A stretch of 64,000 bases of DNA from Cyclobacteriaceae bacterium. GTDB lineage: Bacteria > Bacteroidota > Bacteroidia > Cytophagales > Cyclobacteriaceae. Position 1 is the first letter of the stretch; each line of letters begins with the position of its first letter. The stretch covers positions 1 to 64,000 of the forward strand of contig JAPZUF010000008.1 of assembly GCA_027533395.1 (NCBI GenBank). Direction: 5' to 3'. A program made the translations under genes and the position numbers. The notes beneath the pieces are model-generated. The model was not told the origin of the DNA and searched no databases. It worked only from the letters and a program-made list of their open reading frames with translations. Below are positions 1-8,444 of the stretch, in pieces.

Positions 1-99
1 GTGTTTTGCCCCTAATTTACGAAAGCTTAATTCTCCTGTTAAATATTCAGCAATGATTGATTCCTGTTCTTGAATAGTTTTTGTCGATTTTCTCATCAT
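1..99 (-). CDS. IS3-like transposase OrfA, 5' end only
   Basis: The first 33 codons of a gene that runs off the left edge, read leftward from ATG at 99 (a second ATG follows at 96). The peptide begins MMRKSTKTIQEQESII and continues AEYLTGELSFRKLGAKH. A short basic start followed by a helix with an S-F-R-K-L-G turn resembles the N-terminal helix-turn-helix of IS3-family OrfA proteins, which bind the ends of their element. Only the extreme N-terminus is visible, so the family call rests on a short motif and another small HTH protein is possible. The upstream flank (100-250) contains no other gene and could hold the element's end. Confidence 0.5.
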   Translation of the reverse strand, partial: MMRKSTKTIQEQESIIAEYLTGELSFRKLGAKH

Positions 100-123
100 G
101 TTTACACGTTAATTCGTGTAAAC
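100..123. repeat. Perfect 9-bp inverted repeat upstream of transposase start
   Basis: GTTTACACG at 100-108 and CGTGTAAAC at 115-123 are perfect inverted arms around a 6-base spacer, immediately upstream of the transposase start codon. It could be an operator, a leader hairpin or part of the element's terminal region. No matching copy was recognised elsewhere in the window. Confidence 0.5.
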
Positions 124-301
124 CTATTTTAGGACGAGACAATTTCCACATTCCTGAATTTTGTGGTCTAGAACGGATCTTAGTAATTGTGTCAACCCAC
201 AAAAGATAATAAATTCTCATCCTTTTTAGTTATAATTTAATTAACCCTCCTCAGAGTTCCCTACGGGCGCACCTTAGAGGTTGAATGTTCTTATAAAACA
301 A

Positions 302-323
302 AAACCTCGGAGCTCCGAGGTTT
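302..323 (-). terminator. Rho-independent terminator of the 334-711 gene
   Basis: A perfect 22-base palindrome: AAACCTCGGAG followed by its complement CTCCGAGGTTT. Read on the minus strand it is followed by TTTTTGTTTT, a good U-tract, and it lies about 10 bases past the stop codon of the minus-strand gene. The rest of 124-300 shows no gene. Confidence 0.8.
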
Positions 324-333
324 CTTTATTCTT

Positions 334-711
334 CTATTTATCTAATGTCCAAACTGTTTCTTGTTTTTCCTTGCCTACAATCAATACAATGCGAGGCGGC
401 CCTGCCAGCAAAACCAATCGCGTGTTTTTACCGGGATAATCGTCTGCATCAACCACTACTCCATTTCCGAGATAAGCAACTGGCATCAACACATCATTAT
501 CCGAACAATACTCATCGTGCACATCTTGCAGCACACCTTCCAAGTAATCACCGAAGTTGTCTTGAAAATCGTCCTCTAAATCGTGGAGTTCGTCTTCCAT
601 TTCATCATATTTCGGATTGTTGTAATCTACTTTAGCCAAGGCTTCTTTTTTGGCTATTAACTGCGTTAAGGCTTTGTCGAGTGCTTTTGAATCCATGCGT
701 AAAATTTTCAC
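334..711 (-). CDS. Conserved-type acidic hypothetical protein
   Basis: 125 residues from a GTG at 711; an ATG at 696 (MDSKALDKALTQ) would give 120 residues and may be the real start. No signal peptide or membrane helix. The N-terminal half is charged and helical, with a dense acidic stretch (MEDELHDLEDDFQDNF, about residues 38-53), so it may form a coiled coil. The C-terminal half ends in a hydrophobic strand-rich segment (RLVLLAGPPRIVLIVG, about residues 98-113). The product is probably cytoplasmic. No family function is recognised. It is a single-gene unit with its own terminator, divergent from hppD. Confidence 0.75.
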   Translation of the reverse strand: MKILRMDSKALDKALTQLIAKKEALAKVDYNNPKYDEMEDELHDLEDDFQDNFGDYLEGVLQDVHDEYCSDNDVLMPVAYLGNGVVVDADDYPGKNTRLVLLAGPPRIVLIVGKEKQETVWTLDK

Positions 712-786
712 AAAGATTACAGAAAGGTTAATTTTTAAAAAGCCCGGCTTATTTTAATTTTACAAACGTTTGAAAACAAAATAAAT

Positions 787-1881
787 ATGGCTGAAGACTT
801 CTTACCCATTAATGGTACCGATTATATCGAATTGTATGTTGGCAATGCCAAGCAATCTGCCTTGTTTTATCAATATGCCTTTGGTTTTGAGCTGATTGCG
901 TATGCCGGACCGGAGACTGGGCAGCGCAACATCGCTTCGTATGTATTGAAACAAAACAAGATTCGGTTGGTGCTCACCAGTGCTTTGCAGCCTGACCATG
1001 AGGTGGCAGAACATGTTAAAAAGCATGGAGATGGCGTAAAAGTATTGGCTTTGTGGGTGGATGATGCCGAAAAATCGTATCGAGAAACAACTTCGCGAGG
1101 GGCAGTGGGTGTTAGTCAACCTCAGGTTTTAAAAGATAACCACGGTGAGGTAAAAGTAGCGAGCATTAAAACTTATGGCGATACCCTTCACACTTTTGTG
1201 GAAAGAAAGAATTACCAAGGTGTTTTTCTGCCAGGCTATCAGGCCAGAAAAAGTTTATATCAACATCAATCAATTGGTTTAGAATATGTAGACCATTGTG
1301 TGGGTAATGTAGAATTAGGCGCGATGAACAAATGGGTGAAATTCTACGAGGAAGTAATGGGTTTCAAATTGCTTATTACTTTTGATGATAAAGACATCTC
1401 AACAGAATACAGTGCATTGATGTCGAAGGTAGTATCTAATGGCAATGGGTATATTAAGTTTCCGATTAATGAACCGGCAGAAGGAAAAAAGAAATCGCAA
1501 ATTGATGAGTACTTAGAGTTTTACAAAGGACCTGGCGTGCAACACATTGCCATTGCCACTAACAACGTCATCCATACAGTAAGTGAATTAAGAAAAAGAG
1601 GTGTAGAATTTTTGCAAGTTCCTGCTGTGTATTATGAAGATGTATTAGACAGAGTTGGAAAGATTGATGAAGACCTTCAGCCACTAAAAGATTTGAACAT
1701 CTTAATTGATAGAGATGAAGAAGGTTATCTCTTACAAATCTTTACCAAACCGGTGCAAGACCGACCCACTTTGTTTTTTGAAATCATTCAGAGAAAAGGA
1801 GCTAAATCATTTGGTAAAGGAAACTTCAAAGCTTTATTTGAAGCCATAGAAAGGGAACAAGCATTAAGAGGAAATTTATAA
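787..1881 (+). CDS. hppD: 4-hydroxyphenylpyruvate dioxygenase
   Basis: Converts 4-hydroxyphenylpyruvate and O2 to homogentisate and CO2, the second step of tyrosine catabolism; Fe(II)-dependent and cytoplasmic. At 364 residues the length is typical. Two VOC half-domains are visible, an N-terminal one (about 10-140) and the catalytic one (about 160-340). The three iron ligands can be placed: His170 in VDHCVGNV, His253 in GVQHIAIA and Glu332 in FFEIIQR, with the spacing usual for the family. The C-terminal helix with GKGNFKALFEAIE is also characteristic. A phosphohexomutase follows 16 bases later and is probably cotranscribed. No other homogentisate-pathway gene is in the window. Confidence 0.96.
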   Translation: MAEDFLPINGTDYIELYVGNAKQSALFYQYAFGFELIAYAGPETGQRNIASYVLKQNKIRLVLTSALQPDHEVAEHVKKHGDGVKVLALWVDDAEKSYRETTSRGAVGVSQPQVLKDNHGEVKVASIKTYGDTLHTFVERKNYQGVFLPGYQARKSLYQHQSIGLEYVDHCVGNVELGAMNKWVKFYEEVMGFKLLITFDDKDISTEYSALMSKVVSNGNGYIKFPINEPAEGKKKSQIDEYLEFYKGPGVQHIAIATNNVIHTVSELRKRGVEFLQVPAVYYEDVLDRVGKIDEDLQPLKDLNILIDRDEEGYLLQIFTKPVQDRPTLFFEIIQRKGAKSFGKGNFKALFEAIEREQALRGNL

Positions 1882-1897
1882 ATCACAATAGGAAACC

Positions 1898-3622
1898 ATG
1901 TTAAGTAAAGAAGTAAGTGATCGAATTGAACTTTGGCTAAACAGTAAAGTGGTTGATGTTGATGCTAAAAATCAAATCAAAGCCTGGCAACAAGCCAACG
2001 ATGAAAAAACATTAACAGATTTCTTTTACAAAGAATTAGAGTTTGGAACAGGCGGTTTGCGTGGTATTATGGGTGTTGGCTCGAATGGTGTAAACCGATA
2101 TACAATCGGCAAAGCCACGCAAGGACTTGCTAACTATCTTAAGAAAGCAATTACAAACAAACAAATTGCAGTGGTTATTGGCCATGATAGCCGAAACAAC
2201 AGCCGCTACTTTGCTGAGTTAACTGCCCATATTTTTTCTGCCAATGGCATTAAAGTTTATTTGTTTGATGAATTAAGGCCGACTCCACTCCTCTCTTATG
2301 CTTTGCGTTTTTTAAAATGCGATTCGGGTGTTGTTGTAACAGCATCGCACAATCCAAAAGAATACAATGGTTATAAAGTTTATTGGAACGATGGCGCACA
2401 AGTAGTGCCTCCACACGATAAAAATATCATTGCAGAAGTAAACAATATTCCATCTTTCGAAAGCATTTTGTTTGAACCTAACCATCAACTTATTCAAGCT
2501 GTGCCTAAAGAAGTTGAAGAAAGTTACTACCAAACTGTAAAGCAGTTGATCCCTAATCAAGCTGTCATTGCTAAGCAAAAAGATATGCCTATCGCCTATT
2601 CAAGTTTACATGGGGCGGGCATAACGATGGTTCCGAATTGTTTGAAAGCAATCGGTTTTGAAAATATTCATGTTGTGGCTGAGCAGGCTACTCCTGATGG
2701 TAATTTTCCTACTGTTCAATCTCCCAATCCTGAAGAGCGCAGTGCAATGGCTTTTGTTATTGAAAAAGGAAAATCTATTGGCGCTGACTTAGTGATGGCC
2801 ACAGACCCAGACACTGATCGTGTAGGTATTGGTATCAAAAACAAAGAAGGTCAATTTGAATTGTTAAATGGTAATCAGGCTTTCAGCTTGTTGATTTACT
2901 TTTTGCTTAAAAATCAAAAAGAAACTAACAGAGCCTATATTGCTAAAACCATTGTTACCTCTGAATTGATTGATGCTATTGCTAAAAAACTAAACATCAC
3001 TTGTTACAATACCCTTACTGGTTTTAAATACATTGCTGAGGTGATGAAAGCCAAAGAAGGGAAAGAAAGATTTATTGCAGCAGGTGAAGAAAGTTATGGT
3101 TATATGGTGGGCGATTTTGTGCGCGATAAAGATGCAGTTTCTGCCTGTGCGTTCTTTGCTGCCATGGCTGCTGATGTAAAAGACAAAGGGCAAACTTTGT
3201 ACGATTTACTCATCGAGATGTATGTTTCTTTTGGATTCTATTTAGAGAGTTTAATTACTTTAACTAAAAAAGGCCAGGAAGGAGAATTAGCCATCAAAGC
3301 CATGATGGAAAAATTCAGAAACAACACGCCCGAGCATTTAAACAATGTTAAAGTTGTGCGCGCACTCGATTACAAGTTATCAACTGAAAAAAACCTACTC
3401 ACCGGAAAATCTGAAACATTGCATTTTCCTTCTTCTGATGTATTGCAATATTATTTAGAAGATGGAAGCAAAATTTCTGTTCGACCATCCGGCACAGAAC
3501 CGAAAATCAAATTCTACATCAGCGTAAATACCAACTTATCTTCTGCTTCAGATTATCAAAAGACTAAAACTGAATTAGAAGCAAAATTGAAACATTACGA
3601 AAACTACTTGTTGGCTTTGTAA
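1898..3622 (+). CDS. Phosphoglucomutase/phosphomannomutase family protein
   Basis: An alpha-D-phosphohexomutase that interconverts hexose 1- and 6-phosphates, supplying sugar-nucleotide synthesis. The 574 residues show the four family signatures in order: the phosphoserine loop TASHNPKEYNGYK with Ser150, the metal loop DPDTDR at 303-308, the sugar-specificity loop GEESYGYM at 397-403, and the phosphate-binding loop RPSGTEPK at 529-536. The length and the GEESYGY form suggest the PgcA/PGM2-like branch rather than the short ManB branch. Whether the substrate is glucose- or mannose-phosphate cannot be decided from sequence. It sits 16 bases downstream of hppD, and mtaB follows with its own promoter. 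Confidence 0.94.
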   Translation: MLSKEVSDRIELWLNSKVVDVDAKNQIKAWQQANDEKTLTDFFYKELEFGTGGLRGIMGVGSNGVNRYTIGKATQGLANYLKKAITNKQIAVVIGHDSRNNSRYFAELTAHIFSANGIKVYLFDELRPTPLLSYALRFLKCDSGVVVTASHNPKEYNGYKVYWNDGAQVVPPHDKNIIAEVNNIPSFESILFEPNHQLIQAVPKEVEESYYQTVKQLIPNQAVIAKQKDMPIAYSSLHGAGITMVPNCLKAIGFENIHVVAEQATPDGNFPTVQSPNPEERSAMAFVIEKGKSIGADLVMATDPDTDRVGIGIKNKEGQFELLNGNQAFSLLIYFLLKNQKETNRAYIAKTIVTSELIDAIAKKLNITCYNTLTGFKYIAEVMKAKEGKERFIAAGEESYGYMVGDFVRDKDAVSACAFFAAMAADVKDKGQTLYDLLIEMYVSFGFYLESLITLTKKGQEGELAIKAMMEKFRNNTPEHLNNVKVVRALDYKLSTEKNLLTGKSETLHFPSSDVLQYYLEDGSKISVRPSGTEPKIKFYISVNTNLSSASDYQKTKTELEAKLKHYENYLLAL

Positions 3623-3626
3623 AGCC

Positions 3627-3656
3627 TTGTAGTAAAAGTTGTTATTGCTACCTTTG
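3627..3656 (+). promoter_or_regulatory. Bacteroidota-type promoter of mtaB
   Basis: TTG at 3627-3629, a 19-base spacer, and TACCTTTG at 3649-3656 match TTG-N19-TAnnTTTG exactly. The -33 element begins 4 bases after the end of the upstream stop codon. The mtaB ATG at 3663 is only 7 bases beyond the -7 box, so the transcript would have almost no leader. Confidence 0.75.
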
Positions 3657-3662
3657 CAGTCC

Positions 3663-4985
3663 ATGAGTAAAAAAGTTGCTTTTTATACGCTGGGCTGCAA
3701 GCTTAACTTCTCTGAAACCTCCACCATTTCCAGGATGTTTGAGCAGAAAGGTTATGCTAAAGTAGATTTTACTCAAAACCCCGACATTTTTATTATCAAC
3801 ACTTGCTCAGTTACAGAAAACGCAGATAAAAAATGTCATAAGGTTGTGCGCGAAGCAAGGAACATCAACCCCAATGCGTATGTTGCCATTATTGGTTGTT
3901 ATGCCCAGCTTAAGCCAAAAGAAATTGCAGAGATACCAGGAGTTGATGCTGTATTAGGCGCAGCAGAAAAATTCAGATTGGTTGAGTTGTTAGATGGTTT
4001 TGTTCGGCCGGAACAAACACAAGTAATGGCATCTGAAATTCAGGCAGCCAACACTTTTAATACATCTTATTCTATAAATGATAGAACCCGCACTTTCCTA
4101 AAAGTGCAAGATGGCTGTGATTATTCTTGCAGCTTTTGTACCATTCCATTAGCACGCGGAAAAAGCAGAAGCGACAGCATCTCTAATATTGTAAAGCTTG
4201 CGCATGAAATAGCACAAACAGAAGTAAGAGAAGTTGTTTTAACAGGCGTAAACACAGGAGACTTCGGTTTACAAAATGGCAAAAGAGAAGAAAGATTCAT
4301 TGATTTAATAAAAGCCTTAGATGAAGTAGAAGGCATTGATAGGTTTAGAATTTCTTCCATCGAACCTAATTTATTATCGAATGACATTATTGAGTTTGTA
4401 AGCCAGTCGAAACGTTTTGTGCCTCACTTTCATATACCCTTACAATCGGGTTCGAATAAAATTTTAAAGTTGATGCGCAGGCGTTACCAGCGTGAACTAT
4501 ATGCTGATCGCGTTGCGTTTATTAAGTCATTGATGCCACATACTTGTATTGGAGTAGATGTAATTGTTGGCTTTCCTGGCGAAACAGATGAAGGCTTTCT
4601 GGAAACCTATCAATTCTTAAATGAATTAGATATCTCTTATCTGCATGTATTTACTTATTCAGAAAGAGAAAATACACTAGCTGCTGAAATGAGCGAAAGT
4701 GTTCCGGCTAAAAAGAGAGCAGAGCGGTCTAAGATGTTGCATATCCTTTCCGACAAAAAGAGAAGAAAGTTTTACGAAGAAAATATCGGTACAACAGCCA
4801 CAGTTTTATTTGAGAATGATGTAGAAAACAACCGCATGCATGGCTTCACCCAAAACTACATCCGCGTAAGCGCCCATTACGATCCGTTGTTGATTAATGA
4901 ACTCAAAACAGTGAAACTTACCTCAATCAATGAACAAGGATTGGTAGAAGTTGAAGAAGTCGAGCATGAAGTATTCGCGCACTAG
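3663..4985 (+). CDS. mtaB: tRNA t6A37 2-methylthiotransferase MtaB
   Basis: A radical-SAM methylthiotransferase that adds a methylthio group to N6-threonylcarbamoyladenosine at tRNA position 37. With the start at 3663 it has 440 residues. Seen in order: an N-terminal UPF0004 domain beginning KVAFYTLGCKLN with three cluster cysteines (Cys12, Cys48 in NTCSVTENADKKC, Cys79), the radical-SAM triad CDYSCSFC at 152-159, and a C-terminal TRAM-like region. The TLGCKLN and NTCSVT forms favour MtaB over MiaB or RimO. An upstream ATG at 3639 would put the -7 box inside the gene, so 3663 is preferred. Confidence 0.94.
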   Translation: MSKKVAFYTLGCKLNFSETSTISRMFEQKGYAKVDFTQNPDIFIINTCSVTENADKKCHKVVREARNINPNAYVAIIGCYAQLKPKEIAEIPGVDAVLGAAEKFRLVELLDGFVRPEQTQVMASEIQAANTFNTSYSINDRTRTFLKVQDGCDYSCSFCTIPLARGKSRSDSISNIVKLAHEIAQTEVREVVLTGVNTGDFGLQNGKREERFIDLIKALDEVEGIDRFRISSIEPNLLSNDIIEFVSQSKRFVPHFHIPLQSGSNKILKLMRRRYQRELYADRVAFIKSLMPHTCIGVDVIVGFPGETDEGFLETYQFLNELDISYLHVFTYSERENTLAAEMSESVPAKKRAERSKMLHILSDKKRRKFYEENIGTTATVLFENDVENNRMHGFTQNYIRVSAHYDPLLINELKTVKLTSINEQGLVEVEEVEHEVFAH

Positions 4986-5396
4986 TTCGATAAAATACAT
5001 CTTCCATATTCAATTCATCGGCAAATTCGACCAAAAAACATCAATTCTTCAACCTATGAGGTCAAATCCAACTCAAACTTCTACTTGTAAGTTTTAAGCA
5101 GATTTAAAGGTTATTTGGTGAAAAAGTATTCGCTGTTCTTTATCAGATTGATCTTTATAGCATTGATTTACTGACAATTAGAAATAAAAACTTTGACGAA
5201 AAATGTAAGTCGTTAGTTCTTAAAGATTAGTAACAAAAGGATGTGATTTTTACGATTTATTGTCATTTTTCAAGGCTTTTTAAAAGCAAATATTCTATTA
5301 CGAGAAATATTCTTACACAGCTACTATCAGTTCATTCATCGGAAAAATAAGCGTTTTAACATGCTGTTACTTTGTTCTATCAAAAAACAAAGCACC
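4986..5396. other. AT-rich intergenic region without a gene
   Basis: About 410 bases between mtaB and the mini-lipoprotein. No convincing reading frame, RNA gene or strong terminator is seen. A near-consensus -7 box (TTACTTTG, ending about 5375) lies just upstream of the lipoprotein start, without a clear TTG partner. The expected mtaB terminator was not found. Confidence 0.5.
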
Positions 5397-5552
5397 ATGA
5401 AAAAAGTAATCTTGATCGCGTTAGTATTAGTTGTAACACTTTCTTCTTGTAGTTTAGAAACTTTCCAGTGCCATAGCTATGGCCATACTAACCACCACAC
5501 AAAACATGGTGTAAAAGCGCAAGATAAATTTGCTAAAAAGCACAGAATTTAA
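5397..5552 (+). CDS. Small histidine-rich lipoprotein
   Basis: 51 residues from ATG at 5397, where MKKVILIALVLVV forms a lipoprotein signal peptide with lipobox LSSC. The mature part is only about 33 residues and starts CSLETFQCHSYGHTNHHTKHG. It contains a second cysteine and a cluster of five histidines within about 12 residues, then a basic tail. The His/Cys cluster could bind metal, but this is inference and no known family is recognised. Its stop codon directly abuts the stop of the convergent ABC ATPase gene (5552/5553) with no spacer. Confidence 0.7.
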   Translation: MKKVILIALVLVVTLSSCSLETFQCHSYGHTNHHTKHGVKAQDKFAKKHRI

Positions 5553-6209
5553 TTACTGAATCATCCCATCAGCCATCACAATCTGCCTGTTGGCCATCGA
5601 AGCCAACTCCTGATTGTGGGTAACGATGATTAAAGTTTGTTTGAATTCTGCTCGAAGCTGAAGAAACAACTCGTGCAATTCTTTAGCGTTTTTAGAATCC
5701 AGATTACCACTCGGTTCATCTGCCAATAACAATAATGGTTTATTAATCAAAGCACGCGCAACAGCAGTTCTTTGTTGCTCACCACCTGAAAGCTCTGAGG
5801 GTTTATGGCTTTCTCTTCCTGATAAACCCAAACGCTTCAACAGTTCCATTCCATCCTTTTGTAAATCATTAACATTTCTACCAGCGATTAAGCCAGGCAT
5901 CATCACATTTTCTAAGGCTGTAAACTCTGGCAACAGATTATGAAACTGAAAAACAAATCCAATCTTTTTATTTCTTATGGATGATAATTCAGTGTTTTTA
6001 TTCCAATCCAAATTTTTTCCATCAATAGTAAGTGTTCCACTATCCGGTTTATCCAAAAGACCCATGATATGCAAAAGTGTACTCTTACCTGCACCAGATG
6101 CTCCTACAATTGCCACAACCTCAGCAGGTTGCACTTCCACATCTACACCTTTTAAAACTTGAATGTTTCCATAAGTTTTGCGAATACCGCTTACTTTTAT
6201 CATCAGCAT
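5553..6209 (-). CDS. lolD: LolD/MacB-type ABC transporter ATP-binding protein
   Basis: 218 residues, the ATPase subunit of an ABC exporter of the lipoprotein-releasing LolCDE or MacB class. Seen: Walker [10 protein letters not shown] (36-44), Q-loop near FQFHNLLP, signature LSGGEQQR (140-147), Walker B LLLLADEP followed by SGNLD, and switch His198 in [17 protein letters not shown] and DEPSGNLD are typical of LolD-like ATPases. Start is ATG at 6209 or 6203. No permease gene is adjacent, so the partner must be encoded elsewhere, and assignment to lipoprotein release rather than another MacB-type transporter is inferred. Divergent from sucC. Confidence 0.85.
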   Translation of the reverse strand: MLMIKVSGIRKTYGNIQVLKGVDVEVQPAEVVAIVGASGAGKSTLLHIMGLLDKPDSGTLTIDGKNLDWNKNTELSSIRNKKIGFVFQFHNLLPEFTALENVMMPGLIAGRNVNDLQKDGMELLKRLGLSGRESHKPSELSGGEQQRTAVARALINKPLLLLADEPSGNLDSKNAKELHELFLQLRAEFKQTLIIVTHNQELASMANRQIVMADGMIQ

Positions 6210-6240
6210 TTGAATTAGAGTTTGAAATAAACTAGTTTCG
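6210..6240 (+). promoter_or_regulatory. Possible sucC promoter
   Basis: TTG at 6210-6212 and TAGTTTCG at 6233-6240 (one mismatch to TAnnTTTG), with a 20-base spacer. The sucC ATG is 17 bases downstream. The match is imperfect. Confidence 0.35.
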
Positions 6241-6257
6241 CTTCAAAATAAAAATCC

Positions 6258-7469
6258 ATGAACATCCACGAATACCAAGGCAAGGAAATTCTAAAGAAAT
6301 ACGGTGTAACAGTACAACGCGGAATTGTGGCTGACACGCTTGATAGTGCCGTTAATGCAGCAAAAGAATTGCAGGCAGAAACTGGCACCAAATGGTTTGT
6401 TGTAAAATCTCAAATCCATGCTGGCGGTCGAGGAAAAGGAACCATTAAAGAAACAGGATCTAGAGGAGTTGTTTTAGCTAAAGGCATTCAGGAAGTTCCG
6501 GAAAAAGTGAAGGGTATTTTAGGAGGAACGCTTGTTACCATTCAAACCGGTGCCGAGGGTAAAAAAGTGAATAAAGTTTTAATTGCTGAAGACGTTTATT
6601 ACCCGGGCGAAAGCGAACCGAAGGAATATTACATGAGTATCCTATTAGATCGTGCCAAAGGATGCCCTGTAATCATGGCTTCTACCGAAGGAGGGATGAA
6701 CATAGAAGAAGTAGCAGAACATCATCCGGAAAAAATTGTAAAAGAATGGATTGACCCACTAGTAGGTCTACAGGCCTTTCAAGCTCGCAAAGTTGCATTT
6801 GCATTAGGCTGGGAAGGAAATGCCTTTAAGGAAGGTGTGAAATTTATTCACTCCATGTATAATGCCTACATGGGTTTAGATGCATCCATGTTTGAAATCA
6901 ACCCTTTGTTAAAAACATCTGACAACAAAATTTTAGCAGTTGATGCTAAAGTGAATTTGGATGATAATGCTTTATATCGCCATAAAGATTTGGCAGAATT
7001 AAGAGATATAACAGAAGAAGATCCATTGGAAGTTGAAGCCGGAAAATCTGGGCTCAACTATGTGAAACTCGATGGTAACGTTGGTTGTATGGTAAATGGT
7101 GCCGGCTTGGCTATGGCAACCATGGATATCATCAAATTATCAGGAGGTGAGCCCGCCAACTTCTTGGATGTGGGCGGTGGGGCCAATGCTGAAACAGTAG
7201 AGGCAGGATTCCGTATCATTTTAAAAGACCCTAACGTTAAAGCGATTTTAATTAATATTTTCGGTGGAATTGTGAGATGCGACAGAGTTGCTAACGGTGT
7301 GGTAGAAGCTTACAAGAAGATTGGTGATATTCGCGTACCTATTATTGTGCGTTTACAAGGAACAAATGCTGAAGAAGGAGCTAAAATCATCGAACAATCG
7401 GGCTTAAAAGTATATTCTGCTATCGTTTTAAAGGATGCAGCCGAGAAAGTAAAGGAAGTATTAAAATAA
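6258..7469 (+). CDS. sucC: Succinate-CoA ligase [ADP-forming] subunit beta
   Basis: The beta subunit of succinyl-CoA synthetase in the TCA cycle: succinyl-CoA + ADP + Pi to succinate + CoA + ATP. The protein has 403 residues and starts [17 protein letters not shown], the classic SucC/ATP-grasp start. Seen: an ATP-grasp domain with [12 protein letters not shown], the metal-binding segment FEINPL, and the C-terminal ligase_CoA domain with [21 protein letters not shown] and [13 protein letters not shown]. Length is normal. The alpha subunit (sucD) is not adjacent, as is common in Bacteroidota. Divergent from the LolD-type gene across 48 bases. Confidence 0.97.
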   Translation: MNIHEYQGKEILKKYGVTVQRGIVADTLDSAVNAAKELQAETGTKWFVVKSQIHAGGRGKGTIKETGSRGVVLAKGIQEVPEKVKGILGGTLVTIQTGAEGKKVNKVLIAEDVYYPGESEPKEYYMSILLDRAKGCPVIMASTEGGMNIEEVAEHHPEKIVKEWIDPLVGLQAFQARKVAFALGWEGNAFKEGVKFIHSMYNAYMGLDASMFEINPLLKTSDNKILAVDAKVNLDDNALYRHKDLAELRDITEEDPLEVEAGKSGLNYVKLDGNVGCMVNGAGLAMATMDIIKLSGGEPANFLDVGGGANAETVEAGFRIILKDPNVKAILINIFGGIVRCDRVANGVVEAYKKIGDIRVPIIVRLQGTNAEEGAKIIEQSGLKVYSAIVLKDAAEKVKEVLK

Positions 7470-7509
7470 TATAAAATTAAAGGCTAACTTGAATTCGATG
7501 TCGTAAAAA

Positions 7510-8418
7510 ATGCGGAAAAACACACTTCTATTTATCTCCCTTCTTCTATTAATCAGTGAATTTAGCTGGTCGCAAAGTTTCTATGCGCCAAGGAGAGATA
7601 GAGATTTGTTGATTTCTGTTGGTTCTGGTGCAACAAAATTCTATGGTGATATTGTTAACCCTAATGAATTTGGAAAAGCCAGACTGAATATCAATATCGG
7701 AGCTGAATATTTCCTTACCAGAAGAATCAGTGCCAGAACTGATCTCACTTGGTTTCAATTAGCAGGAGATGATGCCTTGGCCAATTCTGATAGAGTTGAA
7801 AGAAACTTATCTTTCTTTTCTAACAACATAGAATGGAATTTAACCGGAGCCATTCAGTTAATACCCAATGGTGGTAAATTTTACCAAAGACCCAGAATTA
7901 ACTTCTATGGTTTCGGAGGAATTGGTTTACTTTACTTTAACCCAAAAACACGCTACAATGGTGAAACCGTTGCTTTGCAACCCTTACAAACAGAAGGTGT
8001 TAAATACAGCAGATTTCAGTTTGTAATACCAGTTGGTATTGGGGTAAAATACAAAGTAAACCCCTGGTTCAACATCGCAATTGAAGGCTGTTATCGCGAA
8101 ACTTTCACTGATTATTTAGACGATATAAGCTCTAGAAGATACGCAGACCCTGCAATTTTGAGTAGCCCGTTGGCCGTAGCATTATCTGATAGAAGAAAAG
8201 AAAGAGACCCAGATTATCCATTAGATTTTACTCGAGGTGTGAGAGGAAATCCTGAAAATCAGGACGCTTATTTCATGATTACAGGGAAAGTACAGTATTA
8301 TATCCCTTGGAAATTTGCTAACTCAAAGAAACTTTACCGTTCAAAAAGAAAGTCTTATTATAATCAACCAAAACGAGGTTTATTTGGCGGCAAATCTAAT
8401 CGCCCCAAAAGACGTTAA
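7510..8418 (+). CDS. DUF6089/PorG-like outer-membrane beta-barrel protein
   Basis: 302 residues with an N-terminal signal peptide (LLFISLLLLISEFSWSQ, cleavage about residue 21). The mature protein has alternating strands typical of a small beta-barrel, early motifs such as GATKFYGDIV, a glycine-rich strand INFYGFGGIGLLYF, and the sequence TFTDYLDDISS. These resemble DUF6089 proteins, a family that includes the T9SS component PorG. The last 30 residues are strongly basic and probably periplasmic. The resemblance is by eye, so a role in T9SS is only a possibility. batB and batC follow within 30 bases. Confidence 0.65.
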   Translation: MRKNTLLFISLLLLISEFSWSQSFYAPRRDRDLLISVGSGATKFYGDIVNPNEFGKARLNINIGAEYFLTRRISARTDLTWFQLAGDDALANSDRVERNLSFFSNNIEWNLTGAIQLIPNGGKFYQRPRINFYGFGGIGLLYFNPKTRYNGETVALQPLQTEGVKYSRFQFVIPVGIGVKYKVNPWFNIAIEGCYRETFTDYLDDISSRRYADPAILSSPLAVALSDRRKERDPDYPLDFTRGVRGNPENQDAYFMITGKVQYYIPWKFANSKKLYRSKRKSYYNQPKRGLFGGKSNRPKRR

Positions 8419-8444
8419 TAGTTATCTCAAACTCTCTTGACATT

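Noticed and set aside
345-635. Plus-strand frames opposite the 334-711 gene
   Set aside because: The minus-strand frame has a terminator and natural protein composition; the plus-strand ones do not.
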